DNA from: Tissierellales bacterium | GTDB lineage: Bacteria > Bacillota > Clostridia > Tissierellales > Sedimentibacteraceae | Assembly (NCBI GenBank): GCA_018433765.1 | Contig: JAHDQO010000016.1 | Location: 1-64,000, forward strand | Direction of reading: 5' to 3' | Length of the DNA: 64,000 bases | Shown here: piece by piece, positions 18,433 through 28,145 of the stretch | How the letters are laid out: each line of letters starts with the position of its first letter | Numbering within the stretch: the stretch's first letter is position 1 | The notes under the pieces: generated by a model | Told to the model about the DNA's origin: nothing | Database searches by the model: none | The model's input: the letters and a program-made list of their open reading frames with translations, nothing else | Position numbers and translations under genes: made by a program

Positions 18433-19578
18433 TTACACATATGTATTAATGTCATCATTTTGCTTTATTTTATAAATAGCTATTAAGAAAAATACTAATG
18501 CAAATGCCAATAAGATTAAAATATTTATTCTAATCTTATCAAATGAATTTCCCATTTGAATCTTGGTTATAGCATCCATAGCCCAAGTTTGCGGAATAAA
18601 ATATCCTATTTTTTGCAGACTTTTTGACATTATACTTCTAGGCCAAAAACAGCCGCTTATCATACAAGTTGGAATTACAATAAGACTATTTAATGCATAT
18701 GATGAAAAGCTTGAATTAGATAACAACATAATTATCATACCAATTCCTACTGCTGCAAAACCAAAACTCATTAATATAATTAACATTTGAATTACAGGAA
18801 CATAAGTCTCAAACTTAAATATTTTCTCAACTACAAACAATACTGATACTATCTGAATAAATACAATTAATATGTTTACTAAAACATTTGAAGAAACATA
18901 CTCTCTAGGTTTTACTGGCCCAGCACATATTCTATAAAAAGTTCTATCACGTTTTTCTTTTAATATTAAGCCTGCTGTTGTTGAGCATGCAATCATCATA
19001 AACATTATAAATATACCTATTGAAATTTGTGTTGACTGCTTATTTGAAACTTTATCTTCTACAAACTGAGAATTAAATTTTAAAAAATTATCTTCATAAC
19101 CATAATAAATTTTGTCAAATAATTCTCTTGACCCTTTAGACGCAATATATATATCTTGAAGGTTGTTTAAATAAAATTTAGTATATTCTTCAATCAATAT
19201 TGTTACCTGCTCTCCTTTTATTGAAACTATTTTAATAGTTTCAATTTTACCATTATAGATATTTTCTTCAAAACTATCAGGTATTATAAATGCAAAATCA
19301 AGATTTCTTGAAGCAATTTTTTCATTAACTTCTTTTTCATCAACAAATTCTACAGAAAATTTACCTGTGTTTTTCAAAAAATCAAGCATATCATTTGAAA
19401 AATTACTATTATCATTATCTACTACTCCCATATAAACATTTGAAGCTTTATCAGAAGCAGTAACACCCATCAATCCGCAAACTACAAGTATTGGAAGTAT
19501 AATATATACTACTACATTAGTTTTTTTCCTAAATAATATTTTCAAGGTATTTCCAGCTAAGATAAATATATTTTTCAT
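18433..19578 (-). CDS. ABC-2 type exporter permease (second subunit)
   Basis: 381 residues in the ABC-2 permease layout: one N-terminal membrane helix (22-40), a large outer domain (about 45-185) and five or six membrane helices at the C-terminus. The conserved SGCFWPRSIM and FIPQTWAMDAI lie near 310-340. It forms the membrane pore together with the preceding gene, which ends 1 nt upstream. The set resembles the LnrM/LnrN pair of linearmycin-type exporters, which remove membrane-active antibiotics. AGGAGATATAAA precedes the ATG. Confidence 0.88.
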   Translation of the reverse strand: MKNIFILAGNTLKILFRKKTNVVVYIILPILVVCGLMGVTASDKASNVYMGVVDNDNSNFSNDMLDFLKNTGKFSVEFVDEKEVNEKIASRNLDFAFIIPDSFEENIYNGKIETIKIVSIKGEQVTILIEEYTKFYLNNLQDIYIASKGSRELFDKIYYGYEDNFLKFNSQFVEDKVSNKQSTQISIGIFIMFMMIACSTTAGLILKEKRDRTFYRICAGPVKPREYVSSNVLVNILIVFIQIVSVLFVVEKIFKFETYVPVIQMLIILMSFGFAAVGIGMIIMLLSNSSFSSYALNSLIVIPTCMISGCFWPRSIMSKSLQKIGYFIPQTWAMDAITKIQMGNSFDKIRINILILLAFALVFFLIAIYKIKQNDDINTYV

Positions 19579-19579
19579 T

Positions 19580-20707
19580 TTATATCTCCTCTCTTCTTCT
19601 ATATTTCATATTAGCTAATAATAGAAATACAAATGAAATTACTATATTGAATACTACTGTACTAGAAACATATTTATAGTCATTTAAGTAAATAACATTA
19701 AAAATTGAATCATTAATCCACCTAATAGGTGATATTATAGAAATTTTGAATAATAAATCACTTCCAATTCGTTCTAATGGATAATATCCACCACCTAAAA
19801 AAACAAGCAAGGGTATTATTGCACTTATAACTCCATTTCCTACTTCTTGGCTGCTTACTAAAAATCCTATTCCAACTCCAATAGATATACACATTATTAT
19901 TTGAGTTATGATAATTATTAATATTGTAACTATATCATTTCCCCAATTTACACCTAAAATTTTTGTACTGAATAATATTACAATACTTATCTGAATTGCA
20001 GTAACAGCAAATGCTCCTAATACTTTTCCTAAAAATACTTTATATTTATTAATAGGCGTTCCAATTATCCTATCTCCTGTTTTTATTGTTTGTTCTCCTT
20101 GAATGCTAAATATACCCGCATTAACTGAATACATTATTATTAATGTAAGCATTGTAATCCCATAGTAGTCAATTGCTCTTGCTTGTTTTTTTTCATCTAT
20201 TGATACAATTTTTACATAGTCGTTTTTAATATCTTTATTCATTATTTCATCAATAGAATTAGGATTAACTTCTATAATTTGCGAAACCAAATTATATCTT
20301 TGAACGAAAGTAGCTAACATACCTTCTATAAAACTCGCTGTAGTATTTCTTTTATTATTCTTATATATATTTAATTCCTTACTATTTTCATCTAAAGAAA
20401 TGTAGCAAGTATATAAATCATCTTGAATCTTTTTTATAGCATCGTCTTCATTTTCAATTTGTTCAAATATAATATTCATTTCTTCAAGTTCATGAGCAAA
20501 TTCTTTAAATCCTTTATGTAAATTTCCATCTTCCTTTGCTGAATATATGACTTTAGCTCCACTGAAATCTATACCATTACTTGCAAATTGTCCATTAAAC
20601 ACTACTCCCAATATAACCATAAGGAGTAGAGGAAAAGCAATCATTAATGTTATAGCTCTTTTATCTCTAAAGTTATGTTTAATTTCCTTTATTATAATGC
20701 TTATCAT
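19580..20707 (-). CDS. ABC-2 type exporter permease (first subunit)
   Basis: 375 residues with the same layout as the following gene: helix near 19-38 (ITLMIAFPLLLMVILGVVF), an outer domain to about 175, then six helices. GGGYYPLERIG and SPIRWINDSIF near 300-330 are the family's C-terminal motif. The two permeases are related but not close copies. AAGGAGGAGAAAG precedes the ATG, and the ATPase gene ends 13 nt upstream. Confidence 0.88.
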   Translation of the reverse strand: MISIIIKEIKHNFRDKRAITLMIAFPLLLMVILGVVFNGQFASNGIDFSGAKVIYSAKEDGNLHKGFKEFAHELEEMNIIFEQIENEDDAIKKIQDDLYTCYISLDENSKELNIYKNNKRNTTASFIEGMLATFVQRYNLVSQIIEVNPNSIDEIMNKDIKNDYVKIVSIDEKKQARAIDYYGITMLTLIIMYSVNAGIFSIQGEQTIKTGDRIIGTPINKYKVFLGKVLGAFAVTAIQISIVILFSTKILGVNWGNDIVTILIIIITQIIMCISIGVGIGFLVSSQEVGNGVISAIIPLLVFLGGGYYPLERIGSDLLFKISIISPIRWINDSIFNVIYLNDYKYVSSTVVFNIVISFVFLLLANMKYRRREEI

Positions 20708-20720
20708 CTTTCTCCTCCTT

Positions 20721-21656
20721 TTAATCTCTCAATTTTCTGCCTGTGAGGGTTAAAAATACAGTTTCTAGGTTTGGTACTTTACTCTCTATATTTTTTACAG
20801 GAATACTATTTGAATAAAAATATGTTATTATTTTATCCCAATTATTTATTTCTTTTTTATTATCTATTTCCACTACATTTCCATCTACTGTAACATCTAC
20901 AACTCCATTTATTTTTTTCAGTTCATTAATATTTACTTTTTCACTGTCATTTACTGTAATATATATAGCCTGCCTGTCTGTAACTATAGCTTTTAGCTCT
21001 TCTTTATTTCCTTCGGCTATAAGCTTACCATGATCAATTATACCTATTTTAGTACTAATTGCTTCAACCTCTTCCATGTAATGTGTCGTATAAATAATTG
21101 TACAACCTAGTTTATTTAACTTTCTAACAGACTCAAGTATATGATTTCTTGATTGTGGGTCTATCCCAACAGTAGGTTCATCCATTATGATTAACTTAGG
21201 TCTATGAGCTATAGCACATGCTATGTTCAATCTTCTTTTCATTCCGCCTGAAAAACTCTTTGGAAATTTATCAGACTTATCATTTAATCCAACAAATTCT
21301 AAAGCTTCTGTTGTTTTTCGTTTAAGTTCTTCTCCTTTAATTCCATAAAGGGTAGTAAAAAACTTAACATTTTCATAAGCTGTTAAATCCTCATATATTG
21401 CTATATCTTGGGGAACTATTCCCATATTCTTCTTAACATAATTAGAATGCTTTATTATATTTTTTCCTAATATTTCAACTTCTCCTTTATTCATCTTCAG
21501 TAATCCAGAAATAATATTTATAATTGTACTCTTTCCTGCTCCATTAGGTCCAAGCAAACTATATATTTCTCCCTGCTCAATTTCCAAACTCACATTATCT
21601 ACTGCTATTAAATCCCCAAATTTCTTAGTTAATCCTTGTATTTTAACTATCTGCAT
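20721..21656 (-). CDS. ABC-2 type exporter ATPase
   Basis: 311 residues from the ATG at 21656, seven nt after AAGGAG. Walker A GPNGAGKST, Q-loop VPQDIAIYEDLT, signature SFSGGMKRRLNIA, Walker B LIIMDEPTVGIDP and switch His in YTTHYMEE are intact. The C-terminal 80 residues end LETVFLTLTGRKLRD, as in DrrA/LnrL/CcmA-type drug exporters. First gene of the exporter operon and divergent from a sensor kinase gene, so the two-component pair probably controls it. Confidence 0.92.
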   Translation of the reverse strand: MQIVKIQGLTKKFGDLIAVDNVSLEIEQGEIYSLLGPNGAGKSTIINIISGLLKMNKGEVEILGKNIIKHSNYVKKNMGIVPQDIAIYEDLTAYENVKFFTTLYGIKGEELKRKTTEALEFVGLNDKSDKFPKSFSGGMKRRLNIACAIAHRPKLIIMDEPTVGIDPQSRNHILESVRKLNKLGCTIIYTTHYMEEVEAISTKIGIIDHGKLIAEGNKEELKAIVTDRQAIYITVNDSEKVNINELKKINGVVDVTVDGNVVEIDNKKEINNWDKIITYFYSNSIPVKNIESKVPNLETVFLTLTGRKLRD

Positions 21657-21804
21657 AACCAATCTCCTTACTTAAATTAATTGATTTATTGTTAATCTTT
21701 AGTAAATTATACTTCAAAAATAATATTCTATATAGTTGATAAACGTCACCTTTTCTATATGACTAAAGTAATATATATTTTTGATAATTGTGAAAAACAG
21801 CCTA

Positions 21805-21833
21805 CTGTCAAATTTATCAAAACATGGTATAAT
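21805..21833 (+). promoter_or_regulatory. Extended -10 promoter of the two-component operon
   Basis: CTGTCA (21805-21810, 4 of 6 matches to the -35 consensus), 17 nt, then TATAAT (21828-21833) preceded by TG one base upstream. It is 50 nt before the kinase ATG. Confidence 0.65.
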
Positions 21834-21882
21834 TAAAATTATAAATTAATCTTGTAATTATATTAAGTATTTGGAGTTTATA

Positions 21883-22989
21883 ATGGAGAGATGGCTGGTC
21901 ATAAATGAGTTTTTTATAATTTTCTATTATAGTTTTCAGCATATTAAGAATGAATTTTCTAACATTACTAATATAGTATTATTTTTATTAATATATCTAA
22001 GTTTAAAGCTAACTTATTACATTTTTAACAACAATAAGATTAGAAAATATTTACTACTAATTATAATAAGCTACATTTCTCTTATATATTTTTATTTTGA
22101 CAAGTCATTTATATTGTTTTTACCATTAAATATATATTTTATTTATCACTATTTACAAATAGAAAAAGAAGTGTCAATAATTTCTATAATAGCTATATCT
22201 TTATTAATAGATAATTTTATAGTAGATGAATTCATCTTAATATCAGGCGTAAATTATTTATTATATAATTTATTTTTAAAATCACATTATAAGATTTCTA
22301 AGCTAACTTTAGAAAACGATATACTTAGAGATAAAAATTTTAATTTAAATAATTATGTAGATAGAGACAAAAACTATGAAGAAGAAATGAAATACCTGTC
22401 TAAGTTAGAAGAAAGAAATAAAATTTCACAGGAAATACATGATAATATAGGACACACTATATCAGGAAGCATCATGCAGCTAGAAGCTGCAAAACTACTT
22501 ATTAACAAGAACATTAAAAGATCGGAAGAAATGATTGATAATACTATATCTGTACTTAGAAAAGGTATGGAAGAAACAAGAATTACTTTAAGAGAACTTA
22601 AGCCTGCTTCAGAAGAATTAGGTATTCACAAACTTAACTTACTTATAAAAAAGTTTGAAAAATCAACCAATATTAAAGTAAACCTATTATATGACCAAAA
22701 TATAGACAAGATAACTTATATTCAGTGGAATGTTATATTAAACAACACTAGAGAAGCCATAACTAATACAATAAAATACTCAAAAGCTTCCAAAATAAAT
22801 ATAAAAATTGAAGTTTTAAATAAAATTATTAAGATAGAAATCAAAGATAATGGAATAGGAAAATTAAATATTAAGAAGGGTTTAGGTATTAAAGGAATGG
22901 AAGAACGAACAGAAAATATTGATGGAAACATCATTATTGATGGTTCAGATGGTTTTTCTGTTATAATGCTGCTGCCTATCAAAACATAA
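21883..22989 (+). CDS. NarL-type sensor histidine kinase (HisKA_3)
   Basis: 368 residues from the ATG at 21883, which has GGAG six nt upstream. Four membrane helices fill residues 25-130 with almost no outer loops, a layout used by membrane-stress sensors. The phospho-acceptor His lies in RNKISQEIHDNIGH near 187, as in HisKA_3 kinases. The ATP-binding domain has N-box AITNTIKYSKA and G-box DNGIGKLN near 315-325, and ends short, as usual. It should phosphorylate the next gene's product. Together with the divergent ABC-2 exporter it matches the LnrJK-LnrLMN arrangement known from Bacillus. Confidence 0.92.
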   Translation: MERWLVINEFFIIFYYSFQHIKNEFSNITNIVLFLLIYLSLKLTYYIFNNNKIRKYLLLIIISYISLIYFYFDKSFILFLPLNIYFIYHYLQIEKEVSIISIIAISLLIDNFIVDEFILISGVNYLLYNLFLKSHYKISKLTLENDILRDKNFNLNNYVDRDKNYEEEMKYLSKLEERNKISQEIHDNIGHTISGSIMQLEAAKLLINKNIKRSEEMIDNTISVLRKGMEETRITLRELKPASEELGIHKLNLLIKKFEKSTNIKVNLLYDQNIDKITYIQWNVILNNTREAITNTIKYSKASKINIKIEVLNKIIKIEIKDNGIGKLNIKKGLGIKGMEERTENIDGNIIIDGSDGFSVIMLLPIKT

Positions 22990-23048
22990 CAAAATAACTA
23001 TTTAAGATAAAAGTGAAAAGTGAAAAGATAAAAGTTATGGAGGTTTTT

Positions 23049-23672
23049 ATGGCTATAAAATTATTAATTGCTGATGACGATTCACTTATACGAGAAAGTT
23101 TAAAAATAATACTAGACATGGACAATGATTTTGTAGTTACAGCTTGTGTTGAAAATGGAGCAGAAGCGTTAAAAGAATGTCTAGAAAAAAGTATTGACAT
23201 AGCACTTCTTGATGTACGAATGCCTGTTATGAACGGAGTTGAAGCTACAAAAGAAATAGTAAATAAAACAAAAACGAGAGTTCTTATTTTAACAACTTTT
23301 GATGAAGATGAATACATACGAGAAGCTTTAAAAAATGGTGCTAAAGGATATTTATTAAAAAATAATACACCAGCAAACATAAAAGATGCTGTAAAAACTG
23401 TTTATGGAGGCAATTCTGTAATACAAGATGTAGTATTAAATAAATTAAGAGATGGAATTGATGTAAATAAATCTTTTAATAAAAATATGTTTACAGAAAG
23501 AGAACTAGATATTATAGAAGCTATAGCAGAGGGATTATCCAATAAAGAAATATCTTCAAAATTATTTATTTCAGAAGGAACAGTTAAAAATTATATCACT
23601 TCTATTCTAACCAAAACAAAACTTAAACATAGGACACAAATAGCTATATATTATTTAAAAGGAATTAAGTAA
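23049..23672 (+). CDS. NarL/FixJ-type response regulator
   Basis: 207 residues from the ATG at 23049 (GGAGG five nt upstream); twelve earlier in-frame codons come from the spacer. The receiver domain has the acidic pair DDD near 8-10, phospho-Asp in ALLDVRMPVMNGVEA (near 55), Thr in VLILTTFDED and Lys in KGYLLKNN. The C-terminal LuxR helix-turn-helix is FTERELDIIEAIAEGLSNKEI then LFISEGTVKNYIT. It is expected to activate the divergent exporter operon on phosphorylation by the kinase upstream. Confidence 0.95.
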   Translation: MAIKLLIADDDSLIRESLKIILDMDNDFVVTACVENGAEALKECLEKSIDIALLDVRMPVMNGVEATKEIVNKTKTRVLILTTFDEDEYIREALKNGAKGYLLKNNTPANIKDAVKTVYGGNSVIQDVVLNKLRDGIDVNKSFNKNMFTERELDIIEAIAEGLSNKEISSKLFISEGTVKNYITSILTKTKLKHRTQIAIYYLKGIK

Positions 23673-23777
23673 AATAGTGAATAGAGAAATAAAATGGATA
23701 AATCACCTATAGCAGGATAAGTTCCATAATATTGTTTATTTGAATTATTAATTGTAAAGAATGGGGTTGAACTAATT

Positions 23778-24626
23778 ATGGATGTAATATTAAAAATCAA
23801 ACATGAATATGATAATTTTTCACCATCTGAAAAGAAAGTAGCAAAATATATACTTGAAAATATTGAAAAAATTCCTGATATGAACATTAAAAATTTAGCA
23901 GTCAAATCTAATTCAAGTGAATCTGCTATTGTTAGGTTCTGCAAAAGATTAGAAATAAAGAGTTATAAAAAATTAAAAATGTACCTTTATAACGAAAATA
24001 ATATTAGTAAAAATAACAATATTACAATAGAAGAAATCCTAACAGATGACAATAATAAAGAAATTTTTAAAAAAATTGCTGCATATAACATTAAAGGTAT
24101 AGAAGATACTCTCAAGGTTATTAATTATGATAAATTAGATGAAGCAATTAATACAATACTCAATGCAAGAAAAGTTATAATATGCGGACTAGGAGGGTCT
24201 TCTATTGTTGCTGCAGATGCAATGTATAAATTTACTAGAATAGGTATAGCAACATCTTATTCATATGATAGTCACCTACAGTTAACAACAGTAGCTGTTT
24301 CGGAAGAAAAAGATGTAATATTAATGGTATCAACCTCAGGAAAAACTAGAGAAATAATAGAAATGGCTCAAGTAGCAAAATCTAATGGTGCCAAAATAAT
24401 TACAATAACTCAATATCAAAAATCTCCTTTGGCAGAATTATCAGATATAGTTTTAAATATTGCAAACGTAGAAAGCAACTTAAGAATAGGAACAATGTCT
24501 TCAAGAATTGCAGAACTAACTGTTATTGATTCAATATTCACAGGTATTTGTGTACAGCACAAAAGTAATATTATTAATAAAATACAAACTACAAAAGAAA
24601 TAATACAAAATCTTAAAAGATATTGA
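23778..24626 (+). CDS. MurR/RpiR family transcriptional regulator
   Basis: 282 residues: helix-turn-helix domain (1-77; FSPSEKKVAKYILEN, then NLAVKSNSSESAIVRFCKRL) and a C-terminal SIS domain (about 105-255; VIICGLGGSSIVAADAMYKF, LMVSTSGKTREIIEMA). SIS domains in this family bind phosphosugars. It stands 305 nt before the uptake operon that ends in murQ, on the same strand, so it most likely senses MurNAc-6-P or GlcNAc-6-P and controls that operon. GGGGTTGAACTAATT precedes the ATG. Confidence 0.92.
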   Translation: MDVILKIKHEYDNFSPSEKKVAKYILENIEKIPDMNIKNLAVKSNSSESAIVRFCKRLEIKSYKKLKMYLYNENNISKNNNITIEEILTDDNNKEIFKKIAAYNIKGIEDTLKVINYDKLDEAINTILNARKVIICGLGGSSIVAADAMYKFTRIGIATSYSYDSHLQLTTVAVSEEKDVILMVSTSGKTREIIEMAQVAKSNGAKIITITQYQKSPLAELSDIVLNIANVESNLRIGTMSSRIAELTVIDSIFTGICVQHKSNIINKIQTTKEIIQNLKRY

Positions 24627-24904
24627 AATTAAGTTTCACAGTAATTGATAATAATTGACATTAAACTTCATATATGCTACAATTTTACTAAATAGTACTC
24701 TCATAAAAAACTAATCAAAAATATAACTATTATAAAGATACCAAATTTCAAAAATATCAACAAACATCTGAGAAATTTCATCATAGTATTAAAAAAATCA
24801 CCTTGTATTTGTGTAATGTAGAAAAGATATCTCATTGCATTATATTAGGTGTTTTTAAAAAGTTTAAACGTTTTTTTATAAATTTAAAAAACTTTTTGAG
24901 AGTA
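24624..24904 (+). promoter_or_regulatory. Candidate operator and leader region of the amino-sugar operon
   Basis: The gap from the RpiR stop to the operon (24627-24931) contains no gene. TGAAATTAAGTTTCA (24624-24638) is a 5-bp-arm palindrome overlapping the stop codon of the regulator. TACTCTCA (24696-24703) is matched by TGAGAGTA (24897-24904), 190 nt apart. AAAAAGTTT near 24859 pairs with AAACTTTTT near 24888. Any could bind the RpiR protein; I saw no convincing sigma-A promoter. Confidence 0.35.
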
Positions 24905-24931
24905 TGATATTAAAAAAATTGGAGGAAAGAT

Positions 24932-26299
24932 ATGAAAAAATTATTTTCAATTTTATTAGTTGCAGTACTTATATTAACACTATTGGCTGGCTGCAGTTCA
25001 AATGATGCAGATGTTTCAAGTCAGGAGGCACAGAGCTCTAAAGAATTATCTGATTCAGAACCTGTAACACTAAAAGTTGCTTATTTTGAGGGAGGATTTG
25101 GTGCTGATTGGTTTGAATGGCTAAAAGCAGAATATGAATCATTACATGAAAACGTTACAATTGAACTTGAAGGTGATGCAAACCTAAACGATACAATAGT
25201 ACCTAAAATTGAAGGAGGTACTGAAACACCTGATGTTTTCTTTGTTAACGGAATAAAATGGAAGCAGTGGGGTACACAAGGCCTAGTTCTAGAGATAAGT
25301 GATTTATATGATATGGAAGTTTACGGTACAGAGTCAACTTTAAATGAAATAATTAATGATGCTGCAAAAGAATATTTTTATTTTGACCCTGTTGGTGCAG
25401 GCGTTAAAAAATATGCAGTACCTTGGTCAGCAGGTCCTTTTGGTGTAGTTTACAATAAAATTATGTTTGACGAACATGGATGGACTTATCCAAATACTTA
25501 TGATGAATTCTTAAACCTTTGCGAACTTATTAAAGCTGAGGGAATAGCACCTCTTACATATCCAGGAATTTATAAAAACTATGTAAGCCCATTTTATAGA
25601 GGTTGGCAGATACAATCACTTGGTGTAGATAAGTGGAAAGAATACAAAAACCCAACAAGTGATGAAATATATATAGATGAAGCACTGTTAAAACCTTGGG
25701 AAAAATGGGAAGAACTAAATAAAAAAGGTTACTTACTTGAAGGAACACCAGCATTGAATCATACAAGTGCTCAAATTGAATTTATAAATGAAAAAGCCGC
25801 AATGATATTAAATGGATATTGGTTAGAAAATGAAATGGCAGATGCATGGCCAGACGAATATGAAATAGTAATGGCTCCTACACCTGCAGATGGAATTTTA
25901 AACAAAAATACAATGTTAACTTTAATTCCTGATAGCGGTCAAATATATGGAAAAACAAAACATCCTGAAATAGCTAAAGACTTTTTATTATTTACTTTAA
26001 GTCCAGAAGCAACTCAAAAATTTGCTGAAATGTCAGGTGGTCTAAGACCTTTAAATTATGATCTGAGTGATGCAGAAGTTACTGATTTCATTAAGAGCTG
26101 TTTAAATACATTAAGCGATAACTCAATTTATTCTTTTACAGATAAAGGAGGCAGCGAGTTAATGTATATAGATAAAAACTACGATGAAATGGGTGAAATT
26201 GAATCTGGAAATATGACAGCAGAACAAGCATATAAAATAATGAAAAATAATGCTAAGAAAAACTATGAAGATAAAAAAGATGAACTCGGACTAGACTAG
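24932..26299 (+). CDS. Sugar ABC importer substrate-binding lipoprotein
   Basis: 455 residues, family 1 (MalE-like) sugar-binding protein. The lipoprotein signal MKKLFSILLVAVLILTLL is followed by lipobox AGC. The mature part shows the class pattern: VTLKVAYFEGGFGADW, DTIVPKIEGGTETPDVFFVNG, VPWSAGPFGVVYNKIMF and a C-terminal KHPEIAKDFLLFTLSPEA. It would deliver an amino sugar or muropeptide-derived sugar to the two permeases that follow. GGAGGAAAGAT precedes the ATG. Confidence 0.9.
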   Translation: MKKLFSILLVAVLILTLLAGCSSNDADVSSQEAQSSKELSDSEPVTLKVAYFEGGFGADWFEWLKAEYESLHENVTIELEGDANLNDTIVPKIEGGTETPDVFFVNGIKWKQWGTQGLVLEISDLYDMEVYGTESTLNEIINDAAKEYFYFDPVGAGVKKYAVPWSAGPFGVVYNKIMFDEHGWTYPNTYDEFLNLCELIKAEGIAPLTYPGIYKNYVSPFYRGWQIQSLGVDKWKEYKNPTSDEIYIDEALLKPWEKWEELNKKGYLLEGTPALNHTSAQIEFINEKAAMILNGYWLENEMADAWPDEYEIVMAPTPADGILNKNTMLTLIPDSGQIYGKTKHPEIAKDFLLFTLSPEATQKFAEMSGGLRPLNYDLSDAEVTDFIKSCLNTLSDNSIYSFTDKGGSELMYIDKNYDEMGEIESGNMTAEQAYKIMKNNAKKNYEDKKDELGLD

Positions 26300-26338
26300 A
26301 AAAATTTCAAAAAGCTTAAATAGGATGTGATATTAAAA

Positions 26339-27235
26339 GTGAAAAAAAATACTAGCAAAAAAATATTTATTGTTGCAATGTTAGCATGGCCTTTACTTCA
26401 TTGGGCCATCTTTACTCTATATATGAACATACAAACAGTAGTATATTCAGTGCAAAGATTCAATTATTACATTGGAGATTGGCAGTTTGTTAAATTTAAA
26501 AATTATTCGAAGTTATTTGATTATATTCTTACAAATACTGATAACTTCGGAATTGCTTTTAGGAATACTTTCTTATGGCTTGGGCTTAATGTTTTCATTA
26601 TTATACCTATTGCATTAGTTGTAGCTTATTTTTTAACTAAAAAAATACCTCTTTACAGGTTTTTTAGTTCAGTATTTTTTATACCTAACATTATATCCAT
26701 AGTCGTTTTAACTATGGCGTGGTCATTTATGTGGCATCCAACACAAGGAGTTGTTAACAGTATTCTTGATATAATTGGTTTAGGAAGTCTAAAACAAACA
26801 TGGTTAGGAAATTCATCTACTGCCTTAGGAAATGTTTTCTTATATTGTGTATGGGCAGGTATTGGTTGGAATAACCTTATACTGAGTGGAGCAATTGGTA
26901 AAATACCAAAAGAAATATTAGAAGCAAGTGAACTAGACGGAGTAACAAACGTTCAGGAATTTTTTCATATTATTATTCCCTCTATTTGGCCTACAATAGT
27001 TACAGTGGTAATAATAGGCGCAGCTGCTGCATTTAGAGTTTTTCTTCAGCCGCAGTTATTAACAAACGGTCAATATGGGACAACTAGTGTACCTCTTAGA
27101 GTAGTAAAAACTGTAACCGAAGACAGCGGTTATGGTTTAGCATCGGCAGCAGGCCTGACAATTGCAGTATTAGGATTTATTGCTGTTTATATTATCAAAA
27201 GTTTATTGGACAGGTTAGGAAAGAAATGGGAGTAA
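26339..27235 (+). CDS. Sugar ABC importer permease (MalF/UgpA type)
   Basis: 298 residues, six membrane helices, EAA loop EILEASELDGVTNVQEFFHIIIP near residue 200, written here as its hallmark ASELDG and IIIP. I start at the GTG at 26339, which is seven nt beyond an AGGATGTGAT ribosome site; an upstream in-frame GTG at 26327 lies inside that site. It pairs with the next gene to form the pore. It is 39 nt downstream of the binding-protein gene. Confidence 0.9.
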   Translation: MKKNTSKKIFIVAMLAWPLLHWAIFTLYMNIQTVVYSVQRFNYYIGDWQFVKFKNYSKLFDYILTNTDNFGIAFRNTFLWLGLNVFIIIPIALVVAYFLTKKIPLYRFFSSVFFIPNIISIVVLTMAWSFMWHPTQGVVNSILDIIGLGSLKQTWLGNSSTALGNVFLYCVWAGIGWNNLILSGAIGKIPKEILEASELDGVTNVQEFFHIIIPSIWPTIVTVVIIGAAAAFRVFLQPQLLTNGQYGTTSVPLRVVKTVTEDSGYGLASAAGLTIAVLGFIAVYIIKSLLDRLGKKWE

Positions 27236-27251
27236 TTAAAGGAGAAATATT

Positions 27252-28085
27252 ATGAAGAATACATTTAATAAAAAATATCTAATAATAATTGAAGTTATAT
27301 TGATGTTTTATGCGATTACTTTAATTTTTCCATATGTATGGATATTGCTTAATTCATTTAAGTCAGTTTCAGAATTTTATCAAAGTATTTGGTCTTTACC
27401 CAAAACTTTTAATATACAAAACTATATATCTGCTATAAAAGAAACCAATATACTAATTTACTTTAAAAACAGCATTTTCATAACTGTTTTTGCAACTTTT
27501 ATACAAATACTGTTTTCTTCGAGTGTAGCATATGTATTAGCAAAATATGAATTTAGAGGACGTAATATTATATTTGCGTTAGCTGTTTCTGGTCTGCTAA
27601 TACCTGTTTCCGGAACTTTAGCTCCCTTTTATTTATTTATGAGCAAATTAGGATTATTTAATACACAAGGTCTTTTTCTGTATTATGCATCTGGTATGGG
27701 AACAAATATGCTGATATTTTATGGATTCTTTAAAGCATTACCATGGGCTTATGCAGAAGCAGCTTATATAGATGGAGCAAATGATTTTCAAATATTCAGG
27801 AAGATTATGCTTCCAATGGCAAAAGGACCTATCATTGCAGTAGGAACTATTTCAGCTATATCAATATGGAATGATTATTTCATTCCATCAATATTGTTAA
27901 CTAATCCAAAACAGCAAACTATTGCTGTAGGACTTCATTCTTTATATGTACAGCAGCAATTTGCTGCTTCATGGACAGTATTATTTGCAGCAATAATCAT
28001 TTCTGCATTACCAACAATTATACTGTATGTTTTCTTACATGACAAAATAAGCAAAGGATTTATGTTAGCAGGATTAAAAGGCTAA
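27252..28085 (+). CDS. Sugar ABC importer permease (MalG/UgpE type)
   Basis: 277 residues, six membrane helices, with EAA loop EAAYIDGANDFQIFRKIMLP near residue 180 and the C-terminal family ending GFMLAGLKG. No ATPase gene follows: the operon goes straight to a kinase. CUT1 importers in Firmicutes often share one ATPase (MsmK/MsmX type), which is the likely case here. GGAGAAATATT precedes the ATG. Confidence 0.92.
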   Translation: MKNTFNKKYLIIIEVILMFYAITLIFPYVWILLNSFKSVSEFYQSIWSLPKTFNIQNYISAIKETNILIYFKNSIFITVFATFIQILFSSSVAYVLAKYEFRGRNIIFALAVSGLLIPVSGTLAPFYLFMSKLGLFNTQGLFLYYASGMGTNMLIFYGFFKALPWAYAEAAYIDGANDFQIFRKIMLPMAKGPIIAVGTISAISIWNDYFIPSILLTNPKQQTIAVGLHSLYVQQQFAASWTVLFAAIIISALPTIILYVFLHDKISKGFMLAGLKG

Positions 28086-28145
28086 TAATAAAGATTAATT
28101 AGAACACTACAAGATTTACAGCAATATAAAATTGAGGTGAACCAT

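Noticed and set aside
23003-23048. Extra N-terminal residues MKSEKIKVMEVF on the response regulator
   Set aside because: They come from a repetitive spacer (agtgaaaagtgaaaagat) and include the GGAGG site; the receiver domain begins at MAIKLLIADDD.
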